Counted from the stretch's first letter, positions 25,727 to 34,819 are shown. The stretch: 42,932 nt of DNA from Microscillaceae bacterium (GCA_011390205.1 JAABSX010000034.1:1-42932), one strand, 5' to 3'. The notes: generated from the sequence alone by a model not told the origin. Program-made: numbers and translations.

Positions 25727-27286
25727 TTACATCCATTTTTCTTGTTTACTTTCTATTTGGTAGAGGATTTCATCTTGAAGTTTTTGAGCGATTTTTAATT
25801 TTTGGTAGGGTAGAATCACAAGCCCACCAGCGGAGATAAGGTAAACATCAGCCAAGTGTTTTCGATGCTGATAGACGTTTTGCTGGATTTTTATTTGTTG
25901 TATTTTGTGCCAAGCAAGCAGGCTATGTTTTCTCCCCCAGACTCCTGAGCAGAGCCAAAGCCCCTTTTGGCTGCAAGTCCATTGAAAATTTTGCTGCCAC
26001 TGATGGTAATAAACTGCTCCGTATAGCAGCAAAGGCAAGCCCAGAAAAGCCATATAAGGGTGAATCAAAAAATAAGCCCCCGCAGCCAAGAGCAAAGCAA
26101 GCGGCAGCACCAGCAGCAGGGTTTTTCTTATCCAATAGACCTTGGCGATGTTTCTGCTGTCTTTTCCTTCAAATGTTTTTTTTGAAAGGTAGTTTTGGGT
26201 GATAGAGAGTACCTTGCTAAGAGAAGTAAAAGGAAGGGAGTGTTTTTCCTGATTTTGGGCTTTGACTTGCCCAACGGTATGCACGGACACTATCCAGAAA
26301 TCTAGTTTTCTTCTAAGCCAGTTACTTTGATAAGAAATCATTTGGATTTTAGAGAATGGGATAATCTGCTGCTGACGTGTGGTAAGCCCCCAAGATACTC
26401 TCCAGTTTTGGGAGCTTTCTATGAGTTTAAAATCATAGTACTTAAATAAGGTACGCCCTGCGGAGATGATGACAGAGACAAAAGCCAGCAAGACAAGCCC
26501 TAGCAAGATACTAATGATGCTTTGTTTGAGTGCTTCATCGGCATATGACTGCATGAGTTCTTCTTCTTGGCTGCCTATCAGCTCTCCGAGGTCATCTATG
26601 ATTCTGAACCCAAGTGCTATGAGCAAAAAGAAAGCTTCTAAATGATTGGCAGAAAGGCTAAGTTTGAGAAGATCTGCAGTATCTAAACGGTAAGTCTGAG
26701 TGGCAATTGCTTGTTTTTTTAGGGCAGGTTCGGAGATTTTTTCGTTTTCTTCTGTGTCCGCATCACAGTCATTGTCTGGAAGCATATTTTCTTTTTGTTG
26801 GAGGATAATTTCTTTGAGTTTTTCTGCCTTCGGGATGGCAAGGGCATCCATTTGAGCCTCCACTTGGCTGCTTCCAGCACTGTCAAAAGATACTTTAGAA
26901 ACCTTGAACAATCTTTGCCATACGTCTTGCTCTAGCTGCACGCCTTGTATATTTTTGAGCGGGATAGAGAGTCGTTTTCTTTTCCACCAGCCAGACTGTA
27001 TGTGCAGGCTTCCTTCTGTGATGCTAAATGTATAGAACCAAAATTTTAGAACAGCAATCAGCACCGAGAGTAGCCCCAAGCCCAAGAGGATATACAAGAG
27101 CACGAAACTTGAGCCTTCTTCTTCTCTTCTAAAAAAATAAATCAGTGCTACTGGCCAAAAAGATTGAATGACCCTCCAGAGTGTTTTCAAGAATAAAATC
27201 AGAATGGCTACAGGTGATTGCCTTTGGGGTGTATCCCAGCTGTGAGATGTATCAGAGGGTTTAGGCTGTGCCTTGAATTTGCTCAT
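25727..27286 (-). CDS. Membrane protein with tandem bacterial PH domains (YdbT-like)
   Basis: 519 residues. A pair of membrane helices precedes each of about three bPH_2 (DUF304) domains: WFYTFSITEGSLHIQSGWWKRKR...IPLKNIQGVQLEQ, KYYDFKLIESSQNWRVSWG...IIPFSKIQMIS, and QWTCSQKGLWLCSGVWGRKH...WHKIQQIKIQQ. The recurring pattern is W/G-x-x-x-R-K followed by IP-x-x-x-I-Q. An acidic insert (NDCDADTEENEK) sits between the first and second units. The family is YdbT; function is poorly known but membrane-stress roles are reported. Its start overlaps the end of the smaller PH gene by 26 bases, indicating coupled translation. Confidence 0.82.
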   Translation of the reverse strand: MSKFKAQPKPSDTSHSWDTPQRQSPVAILILFLKTLWRVIQSFWPVALIYFFRREEEGSSFVLLYILLGLGLLSVLIAVLKFWFYTFSITEGSLHIQSGWWKRKRLSIPLKNIQGVQLEQDVWQRLFKVSKVSFDSAGSSQVEAQMDALAIPKAEKLKEIILQQKENMLPDNDCDADTEENEKISEPALKKQAIATQTYRLDTADLLKLSLSANHLEAFFLLIALGFRIIDDLGELIGSQEEELMQSYADEALKQSIISILLGLVLLAFVSVIISAGRTLFKYYDFKLIESSQNWRVSWGLTTRQQQIIPFSKIQMISYQSNWLRRKLDFWIVSVHTVGQVKAQNQEKHSLPFTSLSKVLSITQNYLSKKTFEGKDSRNIAKVYWIRKTLLLVLPLALLLAAGAYFLIHPYMAFLGLPLLLYGAVYYHQWQQNFQWTCSQKGLWLCSGVWGRKHSLLAWHKIQQIKIQQNVYQHRKHLADVYLISAGGLVILPYQKLKIAQKLQDEILYQIESKQEKWM

Positions 27287-27791
27287 TTATCCAGTCTTTA
27301 ATTTCTTGTGCTTTGCTTTCTTTTATTCCTCTCAGCTTAAAATCTGCCTGCGATGCCCCTGCAGTATAGACTGACAGAGAGGCAAGCCCATAATATCGCT
27401 CTATCATTCCTGAATCTATGCTCACATGCTGCACCCTGCTAAAAGGCACTACCCTTGTTTTTCTTCGCCACCAGCCCGAGCGTACGTGTAAGTCGTGCTT
27501 CCTCAAAGCATATCCACTGTATCTGAAGCTTAGCCCGTCTGAAACCCAATGCAAGATACACCCACCCAAAAACAGCAGAGTCAGCCCCGAAATGAATACG
27601 ATAGACTGTAAATAGGCTACAAAATACACAGCCAAGGCCAGCAAAATCAATATCACTAGATGAGAGATTGCCCAAGCAATGCGTTCTACATTCAGGTAAT
27701 TAGCTTCTAGGGCTTGATACTCAAGATGATGACTTTCGGGGATTTCTTCTCGGGAGTCTAAAAAAATACGTTGGTTTGAAAAATCCGTCAT
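27261..27791 (-). CDS. Membrane PH-domain protein (YdbS-like)
   Basis: 176 residues with two transmembrane helices (~38-58 and 62-83) and one bPH_2 domain: LSFRYSGYALRKHDLHVRSGWWRRKTR...PFSRVQHVSIDSGMIERYYGLASLSVYTAGA. These are hallmarks of YdbS. First gene of the YdbS-YdbT pair; the overlap suggests a complex. Divergent from coaX over 140 bases. Confidence 0.83.
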   Translation of the reverse strand: MTDFSNQRIFLDSREEIPESHHLEYQALEANYLNVERIAWAISHLVILILLALAVYFVAYLQSIVFISGLTLLFLGGCILHWVSDGLSFRYSGYALRKHDLHVRSGWWRRKTRVVPFSRVQHVSIDSGMIERYYGLASLSVYTAGASQADFKLRGIKESKAQEIKDWINEQIQGTA

Positions 27792-27931
27792 AGTTTGATT
27801 TTAATCTAAATCTAAGTGCAAATTTAATGGATTTATGCCAAGAAAGTGCGTTTTTTGGAACGCTTCATTCTTGATTGCTCACAAAAGGTCTTATATTCGC
27901 AAGTAAACTATCATCCAAATCATAAAAGCGT

Positions 27932-28708
27932 ATGTTACTTGTCATTGATATTGGTAACTCAAACATCGTTCTGGGGCTTTGCCAAGCCCAAACTTGGAAG
28001 CACATTTGGCGGCTGCCTACTTCACAGCAAAAAGAAGAAGCTAGCTATGCTACAGACATTAGCACGCTTTTTTTGGAAAGCAGGCTTAAATTAGAGCAGA
28101 TAAGTCAGATTGCCATGAGCAGTGTAGTGCCTTCTCTGACCCCAATCATTCAGCATGTTTGTAGCCAATTATTCAACATTAGACCTACAGTGATAGGTGC
28201 GGGGCTGTATTCAAAACTAAACATTGCCATAGACCGCCCCCACGAGATAGGTTCAGACCTTGTCGCCAATGCCGTGGCAGGCTACCAAAAGTTTGGGCAG
28301 GCCTGCATTGTCGTAGATTTCGGTACGGCACTTACCTTCACCACAGTTTCAGACACAGGGCAAATACTTGGCGTTGCCATCGCACCAGGCCTGAAGACAG
28401 CCATGTATTCACTCTTTAGCCACACTGCCCAGCTGCCTGAAGTGCCTCTAGAATTGCCCAGCTCTGCCATCGGCAAAAATACCACACAGGCACTACAGGC
28501 AGGTGTATTGCTGGGCTATGTAGGGCTTGCCGAATCACTCATCAAGCGCATCAAAGAAGAACTTCAAGTGCCGAGCAAGGTCATTGCTACAGGGGGGCTT
28601 TCTGCTATTTTAGACCCTGTAAAGCATCTTTTTGACGAGATAGACCCTCACCTGACCCTTAACGGGATTAAGACGCTTGCCGAGAAAGCACACAAAGATA
28701 TTTTATAG
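27932..28708 (+). CDS. coaX: Type III pantothenate kinase
   Basis: 258 residues, standard length. It phosphorylates pantothenate, the first step of coenzyme A synthesis. Motifs of the ASKHA fold: phosphate-1 MLLVIDIGNSNIVLGL with catalytic D6, the pantothenate site RPHEIGSDLVANAVAG, phosphate-2 CIVVDFGTALTFT, and adenosine-side KVIATGGLSAIL. The residue after GSD is L rather than the common R, a conservative variation. It ends 17 bases from the convergent SUKH gene. Confidence 0.93.
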   Translation: MLLVIDIGNSNIVLGLCQAQTWKHIWRLPTSQQKEEASYATDISTLFLESRLKLEQISQIAMSSVVPSLTPIIQHVCSQLFNIRPTVIGAGLYSKLNIAIDRPHEIGSDLVANAVAGYQKFGQACIVVDFGTALTFTTVSDTGQILGVAIAPGLKTAMYSLFSHTAQLPEVPLELPSSAIGKNTTQALQAGVLLGYVGLAESLIKRIKEELQVPSKVIATGGLSAILDPVKHLFDEIDPHLTLNGIKTLAEKAHKDIL

Positions 28709-28725
28709 AATGCTAGAGATTTTGA

Positions 28726-29751
28726 CTAAAAGTTATTTTTGGCAAACAAACTCTCATCACTTACTCCAAAGCGGTGGTTCTGAAGATTCTCCCAATAAAT
28801 GAGCAAAAAATCAGTCCAATCTATGCCGATGTATGTCATTTTGTTTAGGTAGAGCTGCTCGTTGAGCAAATCCATATAGAGTAAATCTTTGTCATTACTC
28901 AAGATAGGGAGTAGGAGTTTTCCATTGCCCTTTTGCCCCGCAATCTCACGCATCATCTCTTCTACGGAGAGCAGATAATAGCTTTTATCTTCATAAAAAA
29001 ACAGGCGAAACTCGGAGGTCTGCCCATTGTGTGCTCGGAGGGTCATCCGCAGAGATTCGGGCAGGTCATTATAAGCCAATTCATTAAAGTTGGGATGTAT
29101 TTGGCGAATTGTCTTGAGGAGTTTTTGCTGGTCATTGAGGGCTATTTTAGGTCTGAATAATTCTCCTCTGTGTGCTAAGTAGCCATTTAAAAATTTACGA
29201 ATATTTTGCCACAGTTCGCTCACTTCTATTTTGCGTATTCCGCCATATTCATCTAATTGGTAGCGCCCCTTCTCGAGTCTGTCAGCCATTTGCCCTATAA
29301 ATTCACTCAAATCATAAAAAGTATGTGAGCTGTCTCCCTCTTGTGAGATATAGACCAGCTCACCCGTATCAGGGTGCAAGTAGCTAAAATCACCTGAGAG
29401 ATAGAGCAATACAGGCAAGCGATGAGGGTGAAAAGGCAGTTTAAGTTCTTGTGCCATTTCTTCTTGTGCTTCTATGGTGATTTGCTGTGTTTTGTATTCA
29501 GCTTTGATTTCATTGGCACTTAATAGGCGGCAGACTTCATGCCCATCAAAGAGCACAAAGGCATCCGTGCCGTTGTGCTGCTGTAGCATAGCTTTCAGGC
29601 TTTCGGGCAATTTTATACCGATTTCAGCCTCTAGCAGTGTTATTTCTTCTGATGAGATACCCTCATTAAAGCCATCTACCACTACAGGCTGATGTATTTC
29701 ATACCAAGCTTTGAGACGGTCAAGGGATTGCAGGAGTAATTTTGAAGACAT
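28726..29751 (-). CDS. Protein with two SMI1/KNR4 (SUKH) domains
   Basis: 341 residues, no signal peptide. The first SUKH domain (~20-165) opens with ISSEEITLLEAEIGIKLPESLKAMLQQHNGT. A second, more diverged copy (~205-325) has FNELAYNDLPESLRMTLRAHNGQ and ends DWTDFLLIYWENL. The L-P-E-S-L and H-N-G marks recur in both. SUKH proteins are often immunity proteins against polymorphic toxins, but stand-alone ones also exist with housekeeping or binding roles. No toxin gene lies beside it, so immunity is unproven. The two halves probably arose by duplication. Confidence 0.78.
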   Translation of the reverse strand: MSSKLLLQSLDRLKAWYEIHQPVVVDGFNEGISSEEITLLEAEIGIKLPESLKAMLQQHNGTDAFVLFDGHEVCRLLSANEIKAEYKTQQITIEAQEEMAQELKLPFHPHRLPVLLYLSGDFSYLHPDTGELVYISQEGDSSHTFYDLSEFIGQMADRLEKGRYQLDEYGGIRKIEVSELWQNIRKFLNGYLAHRGELFRPKIALNDQQKLLKTIRQIHPNFNELAYNDLPESLRMTLRAHNGQTSEFRLFFYEDKSYYLLSVEEMMREIAGQKGNGKLLLPILSNDKDLLYMDLLNEQLYLNKMTYIGIDWTDFLLIYWENLQNHRFGVSDESLFAKNNF

Positions 29752-29843
29752 ATTTTGTATAAATTTTCAATTAGCAAATGTCTAAATTAAAGCATTTTTA
29801 TTATTTATTGAATTTTTTTGTTGGAGATGCTTTTCCTTTTCCT

Positions 29844-30629
29844 TTATTTGGTGATGTTGCTGGCAGAGAAGTGATGCTGCCGAAAGTGCCAAGCGATGTC
29901 GGCATAGGCATATTGTGTGCCACGGTGTGCCCTCCCATAAGGGAATGCTTTGATATACATCCAGCGTTCTATTTCGGCTTGGTTATTCTGAAAGCCCCTG
30001 TTATAGGCTGCTGCCAAGAATCTTATTTTCTTTTCCTCTGAGAAGCCATCCATATCAAATCTCTGTGCTACCACCGCCTGAAAACAACTCAAATAGCGTA
30101 GCTGCCAAGCAAGTGAGCCGAGTCTATTGACACGCTCTTGGCGGATTTCTTTCTCATCTGTGCTTTCAAACCTTGTAATAAAATAAAAACGAGTAATTTT
30201 ACGCTTGATGACTGCTTGCTCTAGTTCTTCAATAAAAGAGGGCTTCATCTGAAATCTGCCGATAGAAAAATTAGCATAGCTAGGCCCAAAACGCACATAC
30301 AGGAGGTTGAGTGTGAAAGTCTCTACGTGGTCTTTCATGCCAGAGTAGCGCACGGTCTCGGGGAATACAGCAGGGATGAGCAGCTCTAGGGGAGCTTTGT
30401 ATTTGCTAATTTCTTTTTTGATAAGGACTTTGTTTTCTTTCAAAAAATCCAGTGCATCGTTGTAAGAGCTGCTAAAAGCACGCTGATAGTCTTCACCCGT
30501 TTGCCCAAATGCCTCCGTGCAGCCGAGCAAGCATGTAAAGTAGCAACAAAGATAAAAAAAAAGGCTTTTTGTTTTGGGGTATGATGTTAGGTAAGGGCTT
30601 TTTGTGTGTTTTATAGAAGTATTTTGCAT
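29844..30629 (-). CDS. Exported lysozyme-like (lytic transglycosylase-related) protein
   Basis: 261 residues. Signal-anchor or signal peptide around residues 22-43 (SLFFYLCCYFTCLLGCTEAF), possibly a lipoprotein at C36. The core has PLELLIPAVFPETVRYSG, with E92 or thereabouts placed like the catalytic Glu of SLT enzymes. IGRFQMKPSF follows, like the G-x-x-Q-x-x-P element, and AAAYNRGFQNN resembles A-Y-N-A-G. This order is that of lysozyme-fold transglycosylases, which cut peptidoglycan between MurNAc and GlcNAc. The similarity is at motif level only, so activity is inference. Confidence 0.55.
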   Translation of the reverse strand: MQNTSIKHTKSPYLTSYPKTKSLFFYLCCYFTCLLGCTEAFGQTGEDYQRAFSSSYNDALDFLKENKVLIKKEISKYKAPLELLIPAVFPETVRYSGMKDHVETFTLNLLYVRFGPSYANFSIGRFQMKPSFIEELEQAVIKRKITRFYFITRFESTDEKEIRQERVNRLGSLAWQLRYLSCFQAVVAQRFDMDGFSEEKKIRFLAAAYNRGFQNNQAEIERWMYIKAFPYGRAHRGTQYAYADIAWHFRQHHFSASNITK

Positions 30630-30941
30630 CTTAGGGATAGATTTTTTAGAAGATTGTACTTATTTTTTTATAGATTTGATAACGTAATATTCTCTACTCT
30701 GGTCTGAATCTAAGGAGGGCACAGGCTATGGAGGGCATCATTTTCGGCTAAAACAGATAACTTACCTCCAAAAAAATAAAATGATGGCTAATTTTTTTAA
30801 ATTTGTAAAAACTATAAACCGTGAAGCTTTTGTTTAAACATTTTGGGTCTAAAAACAATAGGAGTTAACTTAGACCTGATATTTGGCTACAAAAGTAAAT
30901 ACACCTACAAAAATAATGTACTACATTTATTTCATAAAAAC
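30630..30941. other. Divergent intergenic region
   Basis: 312 bases between two genes transcribed outward. AT-rich, with one TAAATTTG box (30798-30805) facing the plus-strand gene; the rest shows no clear hairpin, repeat or ORF. A TTG-initiated extension of the right-hand gene to 30843 is possible but unlikely. Confidence 0.5.
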
Positions 30942-31700
30942 ATGCGCCTAAAAATAAAATTATACGCTTTCTTGCTGAGTCTATTGTGCCTTCCTTTTTA
31001 CAGCAAAGCCCAAGATGTGGATGTGCCTGAAGATTATATCAGCGAACTCATCTACGGCATCAACCTCAACACTAACGGGGGGCTCATCGGTGGGTTTATG
31101 CTCAAATCTACCAAAATCATAAAACCCAAGGTATATCGGAGCATCGGCATAGAAATCGTGCATGTCAAAAGTCCTAAAGAAATCCGAATCACAAGCCCCA
31201 ACACAGGCAATTCTTTTATCTATGCCAAAAGGAATTACTTGTATTCATTTCGCCCTCAGTACGGGCGTGACATTATCCTCTTTCGGAAAGCACCCGAAGA
31301 AGGCATTCAGGTTTCTGGTATTTTTGCTGGCGGCCCTTCGTTTGGGCTTGTTGTGCCTTATTACATCTTGTACAATTCATCAAGTGGGATTCGCTCGGTG
31401 CAGTATGACCCCAATATTCATACAAGCATCACTGATATGCTCGGGCCAGGAAATCTATTGGATGGCATCGGAGGCTCAAAGATTATCTTAGGCTTACACG
31501 CCAAAGTAGGTATGAGCCTTGATTTTGGTACATTTCGAAACAGCATCTCTGGGGTAGAGGTAGGCGTTACAGTAGAAGGTTTTGGACAAACACCAGAGCT
31601 TGTTGCCAACCCTGACACAAGCTCTACGGCACTCGAAGCCCCTAACAAAAGAATCTTTACGGCTTTTTATGTCAATATATTCTTTGGTACTCGTAAATAG
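30942..31700 (+). CDS. Probable outer-membrane beta protein, unknown family
   Basis: About 252 residues from MRLKIKLYAFLLSLL; a TTG 99 bases earlier would place 33 polar residues before the signal peptide. Cleavage is likely after FYSKAQ. The mature chain alternates short amphipathic strands and turns: LIYGINLNTNGGLIGGFML, YLYSFRPQYGRDIILF, GGPSFGLVVPYYILY, LGLHAKVGMSLDFGTF and the closing FTAFYVNIFFGTRK. The final aromatic-rich strand fits a beta-barrel outer-membrane protein. I do not recognise the family or function. Convergent with aspartokinase. Confidence 0.7.
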   Translation: MRLKIKLYAFLLSLLCLPFYSKAQDVDVPEDYISELIYGINLNTNGGLIGGFMLKSTKIIKPKVYRSIGIEIVHVKSPKEIRITSPNTGNSFIYAKRNYLYSFRPQYGRDIILFRKAPEEGIQVSGIFAGGPSFGLVVPYYILYNSSSGIRSVQYDPNIHTSITDMLGPGNLLDGIGGSKIILGLHAKVGMSLDFGTFRNSISGVEVGVTVEGFGQTPELVANPDTSSTALEAPNKRIFTAFYVNIFFGTRK

Positions 31701-31730
31701 CACTTGCCAAGAGTGGCATCACAAAAGAGG

Positions 31731-31765
31731 AGGCTGTATCAGCGTATCAGTGCTTGGTACAGCCT
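31731..31765. terminator. Bidirectional hairpin at the aspartokinase stop codon
   Basis: AGGCTGTA (31731-31738) pairs with TACAGCCT (31758-31765). The 3' arm side is inside the last codons of the aspartokinase gene and the stop (31739-31741) is in the loop. It lies between two convergent genes; T-rich sequence follows on both strands. Confidence 0.55.
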
Positions 31766-33007
31766 GCTTTCCCTTACCTGTAGCACTATTTGTTTATCAA
31801 AAGTAATACGTCTGATGGTAGTTTCATCAGCATCTTTGATGGTGAGCATCTCTAAATCTTGAATTACTTCAATCTGAAAATTTTCACCTGCCCACCTTTG
31901 CAAGGCTTTGAGTTTGAGGGGGCGTTCGTCTAGGCAGATATGAATCTCACGTGCAGATTTATACAGCATATGCACCCTTAGCCCTAGCTTGTCTATGATT
32001 TTAAAGATAACAGCAAGGTCAGCTTCTTTTAGAAAGTGAAGTGGTGGGACTTCTATCCTCACAAGCATTTGTTGGGCTTTAAAGATAATACTGGGCAAAA
32101 ATTTGCGTGCTTCTGTATTGTCTATGCAAGTGCCACTTTGTGAAGGATACAAAAAAGATTTTACATACAAAGGGATATTCTTTGCAGCAAGCGGAGCGAT
32201 TGTCTTGGGGTGTATGACTGTAGCACCGTATTTACTCATTTCGGCAGCTTCGGCATAAGAGAGTTGTGCATAAAGCTGTGCATCGGGCACTCGTTTGGGG
32301 TCTGCATTGAGCACTCCAGGCACATCTTTCCAGATAGTGAGGCTCTCGGCTTGCAGGCAAGATGCCATAATTGCGGCTGAGTAATCTGAGCCTTCACGCC
32401 CTAGAGTCGTTACTTTTCCTTGGGCATTGCCTCCTGTGAAGCCCTGAGTCAGCACGATGCCTTTGGATAAAAGTGGAAGGGCTTTGGTTTCTATATTTTT
32501 GAGTGTGGCATCCCACTGTACGTTTCCCTCTCTCCATTGGCTATCTGTGCAGATGAGTTGTTTGGCATCTATCCAAGTGCAAGCGCCTGTTTTTTTGTGA
32601 ATATAATAAGACACAATGCTTGCAGAAAAGACCTCACCCATAGAGACGATGGCATCATAGAGTGCATCAAAATCTTTGTCCTCTCTATCTTGGAGAGGTT
32701 TTGCTACGAGTGCCTTCAGGGTCTGAAAGTTTTTTTCGTAAATTTTATAAATTTCTTCTTTCTCATCAAGAAATAAATCTTTTATGATTTTATGGTGAAA
32801 TTCGTAAATTTGCAGCAGGGAGTCTTCGCAGTCTTGCTGGTTCCAATATTTTTGTAACAATGCCTCGAGTGCATTGGTGATTTTGCCCATTGCCGAGACC
32901 ACCACACAGAGAGAGGCTTTGTGGGGCAGTTTTTGAATTATCTTAAGTAAATTTTTGACAGAAGGCGCATCTTTGATAGAAGCACCTCCAAATTTATACA
33001 CTTTCAT
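31739..33007 (-). CDS. lysC: Aspartate kinase (monofunctional)
   Basis: About 422 residues from MKVYKFGGASIKDAPS; the frame extends to 33034, but this ATG starts the kinase fold. It phosphorylates aspartate, the first step to lysine, threonine, methionine and diaminopimelate. Motifs: KFGGASI (5-11), VVSAMGKITNALE, GFTGGNAQGKVTTLGREGSDYSAA with the G-R-E-G-S-D substrate site, and MSKYGATVIHPKT. A C-terminal regulatory region (~300-422, VRIEVPPL..., AVIFKIIDKLGLRVHMLY) looks like diverged ACT domains. It is not fused to homoserine dehydrogenase as ThrA is. Single gene. Confidence 0.93.
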   Translation of the reverse strand: MKVYKFGGASIKDAPSVKNLLKIIQKLPHKASLCVVVSAMGKITNALEALLQKYWNQQDCEDSLLQIYEFHHKIIKDLFLDEKEEIYKIYEKNFQTLKALVAKPLQDREDKDFDALYDAIVSMGEVFSASIVSYYIHKKTGACTWIDAKQLICTDSQWREGNVQWDATLKNIETKALPLLSKGIVLTQGFTGGNAQGKVTTLGREGSDYSAAIMASCLQAESLTIWKDVPGVLNADPKRVPDAQLYAQLSYAEAAEMSKYGATVIHPKTIAPLAAKNIPLYVKSFLYPSQSGTCIDNTEARKFLPSIIFKAQQMLVRIEVPPLHFLKEADLAVIFKIIDKLGLRVHMLYKSAREIHICLDERPLKLKALQRWAGENFQIEVIQDLEMLTIKDADETTIRRITFDKQIVLQVRESRLYQALIR

Positions 33008-33314
33008 TTTTCCTGTTTTTTCATTGACTTGCAAGCCTTTATAAATTGCTACAAAACAAAAGATTAGTGGTCATATTCGCAAATTTGTTTTTTTGGGTTT
33101 TACTCCGAAATCGTTTGCATAAATTGATTATTATTGCAAATGAAATCAAGTAAACAGTGATGATTTTTTAATGATATAGTATGCGTTTTGTAACTTGTTG
33201 TTTATCAATGTCTTATATCTAAAAAACAACATAAACTCATTTAAACCCAATACTTACAGAGATAATGACTCATCATTCATAATAAATTCTATTTTAATTA
33301 AATTTTAGGAGAAC

Positions 33315-34334
33315 ATGGATTATAACCTTGCCTCGCCTGTAGGCACGACTGTAGGCACTACCTTAGACCGCTTTATTAGCAAAAAACAAGAGCAATTTCC
33401 GTATGCGACAGGTGAGCTTTCTCAGCTTTTGAGAGATATTGCCTTGGCTGGTAAAATCGTAAACCGTGAAATCAACCGTGCAGGGCTGATTGACGTAACG
33501 GGCGCTTACGGAAGCCAAAACATACAAGGAGAAGAGCAGCAAAAACTAGATGTGATAGCCAATATAAGATTTATCAGGGCATTGAGAAATGGGGGGGAGG
33601 TCTGTGGCATTATTTCAGAAGAAGATGACGACATTATAGACACAGGCAAGCCCAATGGGCGCTATGTCGTGGCTATTGACCCTTTAGATGGCTCTTCTAA
33701 CATAGATGTCAATGTATCTATAGGCACTATCTTTTCAGTGTATCGCAGGCTTTCACCTAGAGGCACACACGTAGAAGAGCGTGATGTGATGCAGCCTGGC
33801 AAGCAGCAAGTGGCAGCAGGTTATTTGCTTTATGGCTCATCTACGATGCTGGTCTATACTACAGGCTATGGAGTGCATGGCTTTACTTATGAGCCGTCTT
33901 TGGGAGAGTTTTTTCTTTCACACCCAGATATGCTTATCCCAGACAAAGGAAGTATTTTTTCTGTCAATGAGGGCAATTACGAAGATTTTTCAGAGCCCAT
34001 TAAAGAATACCTCTCTTTTTGTAAGAAAAACCGCTACTCTGCAAGATACATCGGCTCATTGGTTGCTGATTTTCATAGGAGTTTGTTTAAGGGCGGTATT
34101 TACCTTTACCCTGATACAGCTACTGCCCCCAAAGGAAAACTGAGGCTATTGTATGAGTGCAACGCTTTGGCCTTTATCGTGGAGCAGGCAGGAGGGAAGG
34201 CTACAGACGGTAAGCAGAGAATCTTGGAGATAGAGCCAAGCAGCTTGCATGAGCGTTGCCCTTTTTATATCGGCACGAGTGCCATGGTAGATGATGTAAG
34301 CACAAGAATACAACAATACAAACAGCCTTCTTAG
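33315..34334 (+). CDS. fbp: Class I fructose-1,6-bisphosphatase
   Basis: 339 residues. It removes the 1-phosphate of fructose-1,6-bisphosphate, the committed step of gluconeogenesis. Metal and substrate motifs: [14 protein letters not shown] (the E-E pair), [46 protein letters not shown] and [25 protein letters not shown]. Length and motif order are normal for the cytosolic class I enzyme. AGGAG (33307-33311) sits three bases before the ATG, an unusually good Shine-Dalgarno for this group, though closely spaced. A large nested hairpin follows. Confidence 0.96.
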   Translation: MDYNLASPVGTTVGTTLDRFISKKQEQFPYATGELSQLLRDIALAGKIVNREINRAGLIDVTGAYGSQNIQGEEQQKLDVIANIRFIRALRNGGEVCGIISEEDDDIIDTGKPNGRYVVAIDPLDGSSNIDVNVSIGTIFSVYRRLSPRGTHVEERDVMQPGKQQVAAGYLLYGSSTMLVYTTGYGVHGFTYEPSLGEFFLSHPDMLIPDKGSIFSVNEGNYEDFSEPIKEYLSFCKKNRYSARYIGSLVADFHRSLFKGGIYLYPDTATAPKGKLRLLYECNALAFIVEQAGGKATDGKQRILEIEPSSLHERCPFYIGTSAMVDDVSTRIQQYKQPS

Positions 34335-34343
34335 TGATCAAAA

Positions 34344-34445
34344 AGAAGCGAAGTGCAAGATTACCTAACTATTTTTTTGTGAATCTCGTACCTAATATTA
34401 AATTTCACAAAAAATAAAAAGAGTGGATTCTTACACTTCACTTCT
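34344..34445. promoter_or_regulatory. Nested inverted repeats between fbp and the SKYDA gene
   Basis: Outer arms AGAAGCGAAGTGCAAGA (34344-34360) and 34429-34445 match in 15 of 17 positions. Inner arms TTTTTTGTGAA (34373-34383) and TTCACAAAAAA (34404-34414) match perfectly. The inner hairpin suits an fbp terminator. The outer arm ends six bases before the next ATG and could hide its start. Confidence 0.6.
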
Positions 34446-34451
34446 CTTAAA

Positions 34452-34802
34452 ATGTCCAAAAACATGCAAAAAACTTTTTTTTACAGCCTTCTCTTTATCT
34501 TCTTTGCAGCTACACAAACCAATGCACAGACAGTCCACAAAGTATCTTCAAAATATGATGCTGACATCAAGGTCTATGTAGCTTCCTCAAAATATGATGC
34601 TGACCTCATCGTATTCGAAGTAAGATCAAAGTATGACGCTAACAAAGACGGACTTTGGTTTTTTACCAGTTCAAAGTATGATGCCAAGAAAAAAATTTAT
34701 TTTGTGCAGTCAAAATACGATGCAGATTTAATCATCTATTTTGCCAACAGCAAATATGACGCAGGCTGGAGAGAGCAATCTAAGAAGCATTTACTCAAAT
34801 AA
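34452..34802 (+). CDS. Secreted SKYDA-repeat protein (DUF6150-like)
   Basis: 116 residues. Signal peptide (KTFFYSLLFIFFAATQTNAQ), then six copies of S-K-Y-D-A spaced 12-17 residues: SSKYDADIKVYV, SSKYDADLIVFEV, RSKYDANKDG, SSKYDAKKKIYFV, QSKYDADLIIYFA and NSKYDAGW. Each repeat begins a short strand, so the mature protein is probably a small repeat beta structure; the repeated Asp could bind cations. This corresponds to DUF6150, found in Bacteroidota, with no known function. Its start may be covered by the hairpin just upstream. Confidence 0.85.
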   Translation: MSKNMQKTFFYSLLFIFFAATQTNAQTVHKVSSKYDADIKVYVASSKYDADLIVFEVRSKYDANKDGLWFFTSSKYDAKKKIYFVQSKYDADLIIYFANSKYDAGWREQSKKHLLK

Positions 34803-34819
34803 AATCACTGCTCACAAAC

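Noticed and set aside
31162-31491. 109-codon plus-strand ORF in another frame of the envelope-protein gene
   Set aside because: It overlaps the signal-peptide-bearing protein in a different frame and has no coherent composition.
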